Notes: generated by a model not told the origin, from the letters alone. 64,000 nucleotides of DNA from Desulfocicer vacuolatum DSM 3385 (GCF_900176365.1 NZ_FWXY01000014.1:1-64000), one strand, 5' to 3'; shown: positions 27,933-37,491, counted from the first letter of the stretch. Made by a program: numbers and translations.

Positions 27933-27966
27933 ATTGCCCATCGGGAGGGCGGCTCTGCTGAGGTAG
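27933..27966. repeat. Half copy of the GC-rich palindromic repeat (R1)
   Basis: ATTGCCCATCGGGAGGGCGG followed by CTCTGCTGAGG matches one arm and flank of the R1 palindrome at 54571-54664. The other arm is absent because the IS91-type segment ends exactly at the inner edge of this arm. Confidence 0.7.
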
Positions 27967-27984
27967 ACTTGAAGGCTACCTTTT
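27961..27984 (+). terminator. Small hairpin followed by T-run
   Basis: AGGTAG and CTACCT pair around a 9-base loop, followed by TTTT, just upstream of dapL. It may end transcription coming out of the IS-derived DNA. Confidence 0.35.
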
Positions 27985-28015
27985 CATATAAAAATTAAAA
28001 TCCAGGAAGATAATA

Positions 28016-29242
28016 ATGATACGAGCAAACAGACATTACGCAAAATTAAAGGCCTCTTACCTGTTTTCTGACATTGCCAAAAGAGTGGCAGCCTACCAGA
28101 GTGAAAATCCGGATAAGGAAGTGATCCGTCTGGGCATCGGGGATGTGACCCGGGCCCTTCCCCATGCCTGCATTGAGGGCTTTCATAAAGGGGTGGATGA
28201 GATGGCAGATGATGCCACCTTCCGGGGATATGGCCCGGAGCAGGGATATGATTTCCTCCGGGAAAAAATTGCAAAATTTGATTTCAACAGCCGGGGGGCC
28301 GACATTGCCGGTGATGAGATTTTTGTCAGTGACGGTGCCAAGTGTGACTGCGGTAATTTCCAGGAGCTGTTTGCCCAGGATATTAAAATTGCCATTCCTG
28401 ATCCCGTTTATCCCGTGTATCTGGACACCAATGTCATGGCGGGCCGCACCGGCATTTTTGAGGACGGCAGATACCAGGGCATTGTGTATCTGGACTGCAC
28501 CCGGGAAAATAATTTTTTGCCGGAATTACCAAAGGAGCCTGTGGATCTGATTTATCTGTGCTTTCCCAACAACCCCACCGGCACCACCATCACAAAGGCA
28601 GGTCTTAAAGAATGGGTGGATTATGCCAGAGCAAACAAGGCGTTGATTCTCTTTGATGCGGCCTATGAGGCCTTTATCCGAGACGAAGATCTTCCCCACT
28701 CCATCTATGAGATTGAAGGGGCCAAAGAGGTGGCCGTGGAGTTCAGAAGTTTTTCCAAGACCGCCGGTTTTACAGGTACCCGATGTGCCTACACCGTGGT
28801 ACCCAAGGAGTGCATGGTCTATGATGAGGCCGGAGAGAAGGTTTCGCTTCATGCCCTGTGGAACCGACGGCATTGCACCAAATTCAATGGGGTCTCCTAT
28901 CCGGTTCAGAAGGCTGTGGAGGCGGTCTATTCCCAGGAAGGTCAGATCCAGGTAAAGGCCCTGGTCTCCTATTACCTTAAAAATGCCGATCTCATCCGTC
29001 TGTCCATGGGCGAGCTTGGATTTACCTTTGTGGGGGGGGACAATTCTCCTTATATCTGGGTTGACGGCCAGGGCCGGGATTCCTGGGAGTTCTTTGATAT
29101 GCTGCTGTCCAAGGCCGGTGTGGTGTGTACCCCCGGTGCCGGGTTTGGAAAATGTGGTCAGGGCTACATCCGCATCAGTGCATTCAACAGCCGTGAAAAT
29201 GTGGAAAAGGCCATGATGCGCATTGCCGAGGCCCTTAAATGA
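28016..29242 (+). CDS. dapL: LL-diaminopimelate aminotransferase
   Basis: A 408-residue PLP enzyme that converts tetrahydrodipicolinate to LL-diaminopimelate with glutamate, bypassing the succinylase steps of lysine and cell-wall precursor synthesis. Diagnostic stretches are [18 protein letters not shown], the [13 protein letters not shown] segment, [17 protein letters not shown] and the PLP-lysine loop [14 protein letters not shown]. Length is normal. AGGAAG lies before the ATG. It overlaps moeA by four bases (ATGA), implying one transcript, although no metabolic link is obvious. DapL is common in deltaproteobacteria. Confidence 0.95.
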   Translation: MIRANRHYAKLKASYLFSDIAKRVAAYQSENPDKEVIRLGIGDVTRALPHACIEGFHKGVDEMADDATFRGYGPEQGYDFLREKIAKFDFNSRGADIAGDEIFVSDGAKCDCGNFQELFAQDIKIAIPDPVYPVYLDTNVMAGRTGIFEDGRYQGIVYLDCTRENNFLPELPKEPVDLIYLCFPNNPTGTTITKAGLKEWVDYARANKALILFDAAYEAFIRDEDLPHSIYEIEGAKEVAVEFRSFSKTAGFTGTRCAYTVVPKECMVYDEAGEKVSLHALWNRRHCTKFNGVSYPVQKAVEAVYSQEGQIQVKALVSYYLKNADLIRLSMGELGFTFVGGDNSPYIWVDGQGRDSWEFFDMLLSKAGVVCTPGAGFGKCGQGYIRISAFNSRENVEKAMMRIAEALK

Positions 29243-30468
29243 ACCATTTTTTCAAGGTAAAGACCCTGGAGGACGTAATGGGTATGGTGGGCCGTTTTTC
29301 CGCCATGCCCACAGAAACAGTGACGCTGCCCCAGGCATCGGGAAGAATACTGGGCCAGGACATCGTCGCCCACCAGGATCTGCCGGGGTTTCGGCGATCC
29401 ACCATGGATGGCTATGCCGTTCAGTCCGCTGCCACCTTTGGGGCCTCCGAGGCCAACCCGGCATGGTTGAAAGTGGCCGGCACCATTGCCATGGGCGAAA
29501 CCCCTTGTTTTTCCCTGACATCGGATGAAGCCGCCCCCATTTCCACCGGCGGCATGCTGCCCGATGGCGCCGACAGTGTGGTCATGGTGGAGCACACCGA
29601 AGCCGTTGATGCCGCCACCGTGGAGATCTATAAAAGTGTGGCCCCCCTGCAGCATGTGGTGGACAGTGCCGAAGATTATCGCCAGGGCCAGGAGATTTTA
29701 AAGGCGGGTACCCGGATTCGTCCCCAGGAGAGCGGGGTGCTGGCGGCCCTGGGAAAGACCCATGTGACGGTGTTCAAACAAACCACCGTGGCCATTATCT
29801 CCACAGGAGATGAGATTGTCCCCGTGGAAGAGACACCGGCCCCCGGCAGAATCCGGGACATGAATTCCCACACCCTGGCAGGCCTTATTTCAGAAGCCGG
29901 AGCCATTCCCCTGCAGCTTGGCATTGTAAAGGACAATCGAGATGATCTTTTTGATGCCTGCAGCCGGGCCGTGGCAATGGCGGACATGGTGCTTATTTCC
30001 GGGGGCAGTTCCGTGGGGATGAGGGATTTCACCGTGGAGGTGCTGTCCGACCTTGTCGATACGGAGCTTCTGGTCCACGGCATATCCATCAGTCCCGGGA
30101 AACCCACCATTCTGGCCCGTTCCGGCAATAAGCCCGTGTGGGGCCTGCCTGGACATGTGGTGTCGGCCATGGTGGTGTTCAAGGTGGTGGTGCTGCCTTT
30201 TTTGCGAAAACGCATGGGGGAAAACGCCTGGGCCAGTCCGGGTGCGCTGCTTCCGGCCATCCTTACCCGCAACGTGGCCTCGGCCCAGGGCCGTACGGAT
30301 TTTATCCGGGTGGCAATCCAGGAAAAAGAGGGACACTTGTATGCCGCACCGGTACTGGGAAAGTCCGGTCTGATCCGCACCATGGTCATGGCCCAGGGAC
30401 TTGTTGAAATCGGTGAGAATGTGGAAGGCCTGGACAAAGGGGCTGTGGTAAATGTTCGATGCATGTAA
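29239..30468 (+). CDS. moeA: Molybdopterin molybdenumtransferase MoeA
   Basis: A 409-residue MoeA/gephyrin-E protein that inserts molybdate or tungstate into adenylated molybdopterin. The N-terminal domains ([31 protein letters not shown]) are followed by the MoCF-biosynthesis fold with [15 protein letters not shown] and the ISPGKP loop, then a C-terminal beta domain. Translationally coupled to dapL. With the following fused paralogue it provides two MoeA domains. This fits a genome that uses both Mo and W pterin enzymes such as the AORs at 42125 and 54808 (inference). Confidence 0.95.
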   Translation: MNHFFKVKTLEDVMGMVGRFSAMPTETVTLPQASGRILGQDIVAHQDLPGFRRSTMDGYAVQSAATFGASEANPAWLKVAGTIAMGETPCFSLTSDEAAPISTGGMLPDGADSVVMVEHTEAVDAATVEIYKSVAPLQHVVDSAEDYRQGQEILKAGTRIRPQESGVLAALGKTHVTVFKQTTVAIISTGDEIVPVEETPAPGRIRDMNSHTLAGLISEAGAIPLQLGIVKDNRDDLFDACSRAVAMADMVLISGGSSVGMRDFTVEVLSDLVDTELLVHGISISPGKPTILARSGNKPVWGLPGHVVSAMVVFKVVVLPFLRKRMGENAWASPGALLPAILTRNVASAQGRTDFIRVAIQEKEGHLYAAPVLGKSGLIRTMVMAQGLVEIGENVEGLDKGAVVNVRCM

Positions 30469-30504
30469 GACCTGCCACAATAAATAATGGAAAAGCAGTC
30501 GCTG

Positions 30505-30580
30505 TCAGTACCCAGTATACACCCAGCACCCAGCACCCAGCACCCAGCACCCAAAACCCAGTACCCAAAACCCAGTACCT
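30505..30580. repeat. Heptameric tandem repeats (CCCAGCA/CCCAGTA)
   Basis: About ten imperfect units of CCCAGCA, CCCAGTA and CCCAAAA lie between moeA and the moeA-PBP gene, ending about 30 bases before the next ATG. The same unit recurs on the other strand at 63229-63265. The pattern is that of short tandemly repeated repetitive sequences. Confidence 0.85.
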
Positions 30581-30612
30581 GATTTTTCACATAAAAATAC
30601 ACAGAGAAAAAA

Positions 30613-32547
30613 ATGACTGTAAAAAGAAATGTATACCTGGACATGAAGCCCGTTGAAACGGCAAAAACCATCCTTTTTGATGCCTTTCCCATAACCGGGG
30701 AGGTACAGTGGGAAGAGATCAACAGCTGTGACGCCCTGGGCCGGGTGCTGGCGGAACCAGCCGTGGCCGGACTCTCTTCCCCCAATTTCCATGCCGCCGC
30801 CATGGATGGCATTGCCGTTGATGCCAAAAACACCTTTGGGGCCAGTGAAGAATCTCCCCGTTCCCTGGTACCGGGCAAAGACATGTTCTGGATCAATACC
30901 GGCCATGTCATGCCGGAAAACACCAATGCGGTGATCATGATCGAGCACGTACAGATCATGGATGACAATCTGGTGGAGATTGAAGCCCCGGCATTTCCCT
31001 GGCAGAATGTCAGAAAAATGGGGGAAGACATTGTGGCCACGGAGCTTTTGTTTCCCCGGGGGCATCAAATCTGTGCCTATTCTGTGGGAGCGCTTATTGC
31101 CGGTGGGGTGTTTTCCGTAAAGGTTCGCAAACAACCCAAGGTAATGGTCATTCCCACGGGCAATGAGCTGGTCACCTGGCAAACGGCCCGGGACAAGGGC
31201 CTTACCCCCGGAGACGTCATTGAATCCAATTCTGCGGTGCTGCTTTCCCTGTGCCGGGAGTATGGATGCAAGCCCGAACGTCATCCCATGGTGGAGGATA
31301 AGCTGGAGTGGATTACCACGGCCGTGGATGAGGCCACAAAATCCGATTATGACATGATCATGATCATCGGCGGATCTTCCGCCGGTTCCATGGATTTTGC
31401 CCGGCCGGTGATATCCACCCTGGGTGAGGTGTTTGTCCATGGGGTCACCATGATGCCGGGTAAACCCGTGCTCTTTGGCCGGGTGAACAACAAGCCGGTG
31501 TTCGGCATCCCCGGGTATCCCGTATCCGCCATTGTGGCCTTTGAACAGCTGGCTGGGCCTCTGCTGTTAAAAATGCAGGGACGGGGGCCCATGGACCGGG
31601 ATCTTGTACAGGTGCAGCCCGCCCGGAAAATGGCGTCCAAGCTTGGCATGGAGGAATTTTTGCGGGTGAAAATCGGTGCCGTGGATGATCGACTGATTGC
31701 CTCCCAGCTTCCCCGGGGGGCCGGCAGTATCACCACCATCACCGAAGCCGACGGCATCATCCGCATTCCCACCCATGTGGAGGGTATTTCCGAAGGTGAA
31801 ACCGTGACGGCTGAACTTTTGCGGCCCCTGTCAGCCATTAAAAACACGGTGGTGATCACCGGTTCCCATGACAATACCCTGGATGTTCTGGCAGATCAGA
31901 TCCGGCGCACCAACCCCGGAGTGAGCATTTCTTCAAGCCATGTGGGCAGCATGGGGGGACTTATGGCCATTAGAAAGGGGGCCTGTCACATGGGCGGTGC
32001 CCACCTGCTTTCGCCGGAGGATGGGTCCTATAATGTGTCGTATCTTAAAAAATATCTTCCTGATATGAAGGTGCATCTGATTAATCTGGTGATGAGAGAG
32101 CAGGGCCTGATTGTCCCCAAGGGTAATCCCAGGGGAATTAAGGGGTTGTCTGATGTGGCGGAACAATCGCTTTTTTTCATCAATCGTCAGCCCGGCTCCG
32201 GCACCCGGATCTTGTTTGATTACCAGCTTGAAAAGTTGGGCCTGACCCGGGATCAGATAAAGGGGTACACCAACGAGGAGTACACCCACATGTCCGTGGC
32301 TGTGGCGGTTCTGTCCGGCCGGGCCGATGCCGGTCTTGGCATCTATGCGGCGGCCAAGGCCCTGGATCTGGATTTTATCCCGGTGATCACCGAATCCTAT
32401 GATCTGGTGATTCCGGATCGGTTTATTGCCACGGAAAAGGTGCAGGTGCTGTTAAATACCATCTCCACCCGTCAATTTAAACAGCGGGTGGAGGCCCTTG
32501 GTGGTTATGGCACGGAAAAGACCGGGGATCTTCTCTGGAAGTGTTGA
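30613..32547 (+). CDS. MoeA fused to periplasmic-binding-protein-like domain
   Basis: A 644-residue two-domain protein. Residues 1-400 are a MoeA homologue (FHAAAMDGIAV, IPTGNELV, GGSSAGSMDF, MMPGKPVLFG). Residues about 410-640 are a PBP/LysR-substrate-binding-like domain (VVITGSHDNTLDVLADQIRR, HVGSMGGLMAIRKGACHMGG, NRQPGSGTRILFDYQLEKL, VLSGRADAGLGIYAAAKALD). This fusion is common in strict anaerobes. The C-terminal domain is thought to bind an oxyanion or cofactor and to help choose between Mo and W (inference). It has no signal peptide, so it acts in the cytoplasm. Confidence 0.93.
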   Translation: MTVKRNVYLDMKPVETAKTILFDAFPITGEVQWEEINSCDALGRVLAEPAVAGLSSPNFHAAAMDGIAVDAKNTFGASEESPRSLVPGKDMFWINTGHVMPENTNAVIMIEHVQIMDDNLVEIEAPAFPWQNVRKMGEDIVATELLFPRGHQICAYSVGALIAGGVFSVKVRKQPKVMVIPTGNELVTWQTARDKGLTPGDVIESNSAVLLSLCREYGCKPERHPMVEDKLEWITTAVDEATKSDYDMIMIIGGSSAGSMDFARPVISTLGEVFVHGVTMMPGKPVLFGRVNNKPVFGIPGYPVSAIVAFEQLAGPLLLKMQGRGPMDRDLVQVQPARKMASKLGMEEFLRVKIGAVDDRLIASQLPRGAGSITTITEADGIIRIPTHVEGISEGETVTAELLRPLSAIKNTVVITGSHDNTLDVLADQIRRTNPGVSISSSHVGSMGGLMAIRKGACHMGGAHLLSPEDGSYNVSYLKKYLPDMKVHLINLVMREQGLIVPKGNPRGIKGLSDVAEQSLFFINRQPGSGTRILFDYQLEKLGLTRDQIKGYTNEEYTHMSVAVAVLSGRADAGLGIYAAAKALDLDFIPVITESYDLVIPDRFIATEKVQVLLNTISTRQFKQRVEALGGYGTEKTGDLLWKC

Positions 32548-32604
32548 TATCACCCGTCCGTTGGGGGCTGCTGCTGCTCGCTGCCCGGGACTCTGGGAGG
32601 ATAC

Positions 32605-33270
32605 ATGACCGGCCTTGGGAATAAAATAATAAAATATCTGCTGCTAGTTATTATCTGGGGCGCGGGTGTTGGGGGGGCCCTGGCTGCCGGGGGGATTTTT
32701 TCCTGGACGGATGAAGGGGGCATCAGGCATTACAGCAATGTCACCCCCTCCATTTCCGGGAAAAATCTGGAAACATTTGAGGAGGATCATTCCCGGTATA
32801 AGGGGCTTTCCCGCAATTCTCGGGAGGGTATTTTATTTAAAGCCGTAAAAATCTATGATGGGGATTCCCTGAAAGTCTCCGGGGGTGGCTTGACCCTTAT
32901 GGTGCGCCTGGTGGGCATTGATGCTCCGGAAACCGGCGGGGGAAAGCATGAACCCCAACCCTTCAGCCGAAAATCCAAAGAGGCCTTTTCCCGCATGATC
33001 GCCGGGGGGCCTTTTACCCTTAAAAGCTATGGCACCGGAAGTTATAACCGTGTTCTGGCAGAGCTGTTTGTGGGGAGTGAAAACGTTAATCTGGCCCTGC
33101 TGCGTGAGGGACTTGCCGAGGTATACCAGGGAAAGATGCAGGCAGGGGTTGATAAAAAGGCCTATGTAAAAGCCCAGAAAGAGGCCCGGCAACATCGCCG
33201 GGGCATCTGGTCTCTTGGCAAGGCGTATGAAAGTCCGCGTCTGTGGCGAAAGAAGCATCCCAGAAAGTGA
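32605..33270 (+). CDS. Secreted thermonuclease-like protein with DUF4124 domain
   Basis: A 221-residue exported protein. A signal peptide at residues 1-29 ends in ALAAGG. A DUF4124 module follows (FSWTDEGGIRHYSNVTP), then a staphylococcal-nuclease domain (VKIYDGDSLKV, RLVGIDAPET, YNRVLAELFV, RQHRRGIWSLG). The Arg and Asp residues of the SNase site are present. It should cleave nucleic acids outside the cytoplasm, perhaps for scavenging. Confidence 0.9.
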   Translation: MTGLGNKIIKYLLLVIIWGAGVGGALAAGGIFSWTDEGGIRHYSNVTPSISGKNLETFEEDHSRYKGLSRNSREGILFKAVKIYDGDSLKVSGGGLTLMVRLVGIDAPETGGGKHEPQPFSRKSKEAFSRMIAGGPFTLKSYGTGSYNRVLAELFVGSENVNLALLREGLAEVYQGKMQAGVDKKAYVKAQKEARQHRRGIWSLGKAYESPRLWRKKHPRK

Positions 33271-33534
33271 TTCCGGCTCTTCGCGGATTATAGTGTGGGC
33301 ACAAAACCTTGCGGTTATTATCACCCTCCAAAGAGGGGTAAGGTTCGCCTCGCCAATGTCCAGCAGGTTTCGCAATGTGGTTGACCGCTCCTACCTCACA
33401 GCGCTTTTACAGAGCCACGATAGCGCTTTGGTCTGGCGATTACATCCAAAGATATCTACATCCCGCCGAACGTAGTCAGTTAAGACTCAGGCTGGTCAAC
33501 TTGGGCTCTTATAGGCCCTTTCTGAATCTTTGAT

Positions 33535-34155
33535 TCAGGAGGGGGAGTTGACGTCACAAATAAGATCCACAATTTTCTTTGAGGTATACTCTCCCACATC
33601 AGCAAGGCCATCAATGGGTAAAAACCGGTTGGCATTGTTGGAGAACAGGCATTTCACCGATGCCGGAAAATCCTCATCCGCTTCATAAAAAATATAACAA
33701 AGGGCGATTTTAGGCAGGGGAAACAGGGTAAAGGCAAAATCGCCCCCGCCCTGAACCGGCACATCTTCACCGTTGAAATAGCGGGTGATCAAAGCGGCTG
33801 ATTTTCTTATGTCTGGGACATGGGGTTCCAGTAATTGTTCCGTGTGCGTGGTAAAAGCCCCCACATAGGGCATGCTGTCGGGAAATTCCCGAAAGGACTT
33901 GAAGGGAGATAACAGACAGATTTCCGGGGTGGCATTCAAGGCATAAAGGGAGATTAAAATACCGTGGATGGCAGGGTAGTTTGCATCTCCCAGGGTGATA
34001 GCCCGGGGGGTAATGGTGCATTTCTCACCAAAGGCATTAAACATAAATTCCTGGCCATTCCGGTGGCCCGGTAAATTTCTTTCAAGATCCGGGGGAAGTT
34101 TGGTGTACAATTTGTGTAAATTTTGCTGAACTATTTTTGTGTAATTGTCGCTCAA
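33535..34155 (-). CDS. DUF3786 domain-containing protein
   Basis: A 206-residue soluble protein of the DUF3786 type, recognised from GALITRYFNG-like and DFAFTLFPLPKIALCYIFYE segments and from EFPDSMPYVGAF. The family is confined mostly to anaerobes with corrinoid and one-carbon metabolism, and its function is unknown. The gene is 36 bases downstream of the GNAT gene on the same strand and probably co-transcribed. The 264 bp between this gene and the nuclease at 32605 carry no supported gene. Confidence 0.8.
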   Translation of the reverse strand: MSDNYTKIVQQNLHKLYTKLPPDLERNLPGHRNGQEFMFNAFGEKCTITPRAITLGDANYPAIHGILISLYALNATPEICLLSPFKSFREFPDSMPYVGAFTTHTEQLLEPHVPDIRKSAALITRYFNGEDVPVQGGGDFAFTLFPLPKIALCYIFYEADEDFPASVKCLFSNNANRFLPIDGLADVGEYTSKKIVDLICDVNSPS

Positions 34156-34191
34156 CGACTTTCTCCTTTCTTTTCTGTGTGCGATGGTGAT

Positions 34192-34680
34192 CTATTGATC
34201 AAATTCAGGCTCATATCCCACAGTAAAGGGCGTTGTGGCGGTGTTGCCCATGGCTGAAAAATGTCTGTTATCCTTGTCAAAGGGGCAGATGGGCATTGAA
34301 CAGGGTTTAAATCCGAACTTTCTGTAAAATTCAGGATTACCCAGAACAAATAGGGTGTTTTTTTTGATGGCTTCCTGGCGCAGGGCAAATCGTATCAATT
34401 CAGAGCCGATGCCCTGGCGCTGGAACTGCGGTGCCACAGCCACAGGTGCCAGGTGCAGGCCGCACACCTGTGTATCATTGTACGCATTGGAAAATGCGAT
34501 GTATGCAATGACCTTGTTCACATGGATGCAGACCCATTCATGGATCTGGGTGTTGTTGCGGTGGAAATTTTCTACGAGTCTGGCCTCGTATCTGCTTTTG
34601 GGAAAGGCCGACTTCAGCAGGGCGGATACCTTTCCCTGGGTTTCCGGGGTTGTTTTACGTATTTTCACTGTTTTCTCCAT
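34192..34680 (-). CDS. GNAT-family N-acetyltransferase
   Basis: A 162-residue acetyltransferase of the YhbS-like GNAT group. Motif A (APQFQRQGIGSELIRFAL) binds acetyl-CoA, and the end LGNPEFYRKFGFKPC is typical of the subgroup. ATG at 34680 is chosen over an upstream TTG. Substrate unknown. It precedes the DUF3786 gene on one strand. Confidence 0.88.
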   Translation of the reverse strand: MEKTVKIRKTTPETQGKVSALLKSAFPKSRYEARLVENFHRNNTQIHEWVCIHVNKVIAYIAFSNAYNDTQVCGLHLAPVAVAPQFQRQGIGSELIRFALRQEAIKKNTLFVLGNPEFYRKFGFKPCSMPICPFDKDNRHFSAMGNTATTPFTVGYEPEFDQ

Positions 34681-35284
34681 AAGGTCTTGTGTTTCTGGCA
34701 ATTCTCAAATTCTACCTGGCATCAACCGGGATAAGTCCTTTGGAGGATTGCTCTGAAACCCTCCCTGTCAGTTTTTCGTCTGGGCTGTGGGTGTTTTATA
34801 TAAAACATCGTCCAACATGTTGCAACTCTGAAAGCGAAGTTTCAAGCTCATCATCAGAACTCTTTTGTTTTGATACCCATTTTAAAAAATGATTTGTCAT
34901 TAAGCGTTTCATATCTGCATGTCATAACACCGGGTGGTATAGGTTTCAATTTCACTGCCGCAGGTATTGTCATGGGAGAAAGTGACAATTGTCTGGTCGA
35001 GTGGAAAACCAAAGATGGTAATTCAAGACTGGCAGCGCCGGGGGGCATGCCGCTAATGCCAATAACGCAAGCCTGACCCCACCCCCAAGTGGCCCATGTT
35101 GTGACCAAGCCCCATTTACGCAAAGGGAGTCGGTTTACCAGGATTCAACTTTGTATATTATAAAGTTTGTTTTCGGTATCGTTTTACATAATTTGCAAAT
35201 CCTGATATGTCTTTTTTTATATAAAACTGATGTGTGGATCTGGATATTATGTTTATTATCCAGTTAGATAATAAATTGTGAATC
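34681..35284. other. Intergenic region without a supported gene, with half of repeat R3
   Basis: About 600 bp with only weak ORFs. At 35055-35080 there is a half copy (AATAACGCAAGCCTGACCCC) of the inverted repeat at 56761-56849. Confidence 0.4.
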
Positions 35285-35515
35285 ATATCCAGACCAACAC
35301 AACAACTTGTTCATGACCGGACACACGGGGGCGGGATGGATAATCGCCCGATTATATGCTACCGCTTAAGCTTTTGAAGCGCAGCAGCATAACTTCGTTA
35401 ATGTAGACAGCGATTCAAAAACTTAAGCGGCAGGAAGGATGATAGTCCTTATCCCACTTTCCTCGGGCCTGTTAACAAGCCGCTGCACGTAGGCGAGATA
35501 GTGAGCTCAACATTG
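35285..35515 (-). ncRNA. Structured element related to the 3820-4017 hairpin region
   Basis: On the minus strand this matches 3820-4017: shared blocks ACGTGCAG-GG-TTGTT, GGCCCG-GGAA-GTGGG, CTGCCGCT-AAG, AGCGGTAGCATA, CCCGCCCCCGTGTGTCCGG and TCATGAAC. The central stem keeps its pairing although its sequence differs: CTTAAG-TTTTTGAA with TTCAAAAG-CTTAAG here, CTGAAGCGTTG with CAACGCTTCAG there. The inner TAAC/GTTA hairpin is retained. Base changes that preserve pairing argue for a functional fold. It lies just outside the left end of the 35588-39370 transposon and has no terminator of its own. Confidence 0.55.
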
Positions 35516-35654
35516 GAATCTAAAAACTAAGAAGGTACTTCAATGCGTCTACCACCATTAAAAAAGATAACTGATAAATTCTTATCCTGAGTGCGGACGA
35601 AAAAAATGATGGAAAAAAAGTATAAAATGGTCCAGAACAGTGAGTGAAAAAGAA

Positions 35655-35700
35655 AGGAGCCCCCTCACGTTCTTTGGCCAGTTCGTCGACGGGGGCTCCT
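35655..35700. repeat. 10-bp perfect stem upstream of transposon genes
   Basis: AGGAGCCCCC and GGGGGCTCCT pair across a 26-base loop, just before the first gene of the element. It could attenuate transcription or translation of the transposon genes. Confidence 0.5.
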
Positions 35701-35728
35701 GCCACTATAACCCTAAATGGCAGGAACC

Positions 35729-36040
35729 ATGATATCACTTGATACCCTCACTCGCCAATCGTTATTTTCTCTTCTTTACACAATAGACCAAAAACTGGCA
35801 GAAGAAACAAAAGATGTCGGCTGCCCTATTGCGGGGGGCCGCTACATTTTGCCAACTATGAGCGCAAGCCTCGGGGCGGCCCTCCTGAATTACAAGAGGC
35901 TTTTGCAGTCCGTTTCAGCTTGTGTTGCGGCCGTGAAGGCTGTCGCAGTAGAACCATGCCTCCGTCGGTGCGATTCTGGGGACGGCGCCCGTTTGCCTCC
36001 ATGGGGGAGGGTTTGAGGAAGCAAACCGAAAGGAGAGACT
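35729..36040 (+). pseudogene. Transposon-associated zinc-ribbon protein, frameshifted
   Basis: The start reads SLLYTIDQKLAEETKDVGCP. After the CCCTATTGCGG at about 35826, moving one frame over restores CGGPLHFANYERKPRGGPPE and FSLCCGREGCRSRTMPPSVR, the usual Cys-rich small protein that precedes this type of transposase. A single-base loss in GCCCTATTG therefore breaks it. Its second half stays open in the frame of the transposase and could be read as an N-terminal extension of it. Confidence 0.65.
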
Positions 36041-36042
36041 TC

Positions 36043-37491
36043 ATGGGTAATACTAAAACATGCAATTGGCTGCACTGGGGACAGTTCCGGCTTGCTGTGA
36101 TAGGAGAACTGTTGTCCAGCCCCCCTGACAAGGGAGACTTACAGCAGACCCTCGCCCGGCTTTCAAAAAAAAATTACCAGCATCCCATCGATGAAAACCA
36201 GAAGATTACTTTTGGATCGTCGACCATTGAACGTTGGTATTATAAGGCCGGAAAAGCCGATGATCCAGTGGCTGTCCTGGGCCGCAAAATCCGATCCGAT
36301 GCCGGAATTCGCTGGTCCATGTCCAATGCGCTTTTCAATGCGCTGGAAAGCCAATACAAAAAATATTCCCGCTGGACCGTCCAACTGCACTACGACAACC
36401 TCAAGGTTACGGCAAAAGAACACCCGGAATGGGGTAAGGTTCCAAGTTATAAGACAGTTTTACGCTGCGTACGAGATAATGGCTGGTTGCGATCCCACGA
36501 ACCGGCCCAACCCACACTGGGACAAAAACGAGCTGAAGAGCGTCGGGAGAAGAAAGAAATAAGGGGTTTTGAAGTCGCCTATCTCCATGGGCTTTGGCAT
36601 CTGGATTTTCATCATGCAAAAATTCGCATTGTGGACGCCTCGGGCAATTGGTTCCAACCTATGGCCCTTGCTATTCTTGATGATCATTCCCGCATCTGCT
36701 GTCATCTGCAGTTTTATCTGGCTGAAACGGCGGAATGTCTGGTCCATGGATTAACTCAGGCAATCATGAAACGAGGACTTCCCAGGGCTTTGATGACCGA
36801 CAATGGGTCGGCCATGCTGGCGGAGGAGACCACCCGGGGGTTAGAACGTCTGGGTGTTATCCATAAAACGACCCTTCCGTATTCACCATATCAAAATGGG
36901 AAGCAGGAGGTCTTCTGGGGGCAACTTGAAGGACGCCTTCTGGAACTTTTGCGTAAGGAAAAGGACTTGACCCTTTCCTATCTCAACCAGGCTGGCCAGG
37001 CCTGGGTGGAGCAGGATTATCACCGCAGATGCAATCGAGAGATTAAAACAACGCCTTTGGACCGCCTCATGAACCATAAAAGCGTTGCCAGAAAGGTTCC
37101 TGACAGCGAAACGCTTCAGCTTGCCTTTACACGCAGGATTACTCGAAAGCCAAGGCGCAGCGACGCCACAGTGACGGTCGAAGGTATCCGGTATGAACTG
37201 CCGGTTCGTTTTGCCCATATGGAATCGGTGATTCTGAGGGCATCAAGCTGGGATAAAAGCCAAATGATACTGGTTGATGCAAAAACAGATGCCCCCCTTA
37301 CCCGAATTTTACCCCAGGATAAAACAGCTAATTCATCCGGCAAACGCCGAGTCATTTCATTCACATCACCCTCTTCTGATTCTGTTGAAGCGCAAGAACA
37401 GCCTGCTCTGTTAAAAAAGTGGATGGCTGATTATGCAGCCTCCGGTTTGCCCCCTGCCTATCTTCCAAAGGAGGAAAATTCCATTGAATAA
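36043..37491 (+). CDS. Mu-type DDE transposase
   Basis: A 482-residue integrase-core transposase: FEVAYLHGLWHLDFHHAKIR (first Asp), RALMTDNGSAMLAEETTRG (second Asp) and YSPYQNGKQEVFWGQLEGRL (Glu), then a C-terminal Mu-type beta-barrel (VTVEGIRYELPVRFAHMESV). AAAGGAG lies 7 bases before ATG 36043. It overlaps the ATPase gene, as in TniA/TniB and IstA/IstB pairs. The ATPase partner probably selects target DNA and activates it. Confidence 0.88.
   Translation: MGNTKTCNWLHWGQFRLAVIGELLSSPPDKGDLQQTLARLSKKNYQHPIDENQKITFGSSTIERWYYKAGKADDPVAVLGRKIRSDAGIRWSMSNALFNALESQYKKYSRWTVQLHYDNLKVTAKEHPEWGKVPSYKTVLRCVRDNGWLRSHEPAQPTLGQKRAEERREKKEIRGFEVAYLHGLWHLDFHHAKIRIVDASGNWFQPMALAILDDHSRICCHLQFYLAETAECLVHGLTQAIMKRGLPRALMTDNGSAMLAEETTRGLERLGVIHKTTLPYSPYQNGKQEVFWGQLEGRLLELLRKEKDLTLSYLNQAGQAWVEQDYHRRCNREIKTTPLDRLMNHKSVARKVPDSETLQLAFTRRITRKPRRSDATVTVEGIRYELPVRFAHMESVILRASSWDKSQMILVDAKTDAPLTRILPQDKTANSSGKRRVISFTSPSSDSVEAQEQPALLKKWMADYAASGLPPAYLPKEENSIE

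Noticed and set aside
30505-30580. CRISPR array
   Set aside because: Repeat unit is 7 bp with no spacers.
29676-31040. A 454-codon minus-strand ORF across moeA genes
   Set aside because: Antisense shadow of two well-supported moeA genes with low-complexity repeats (WVLGAGC) from the heptamer array.
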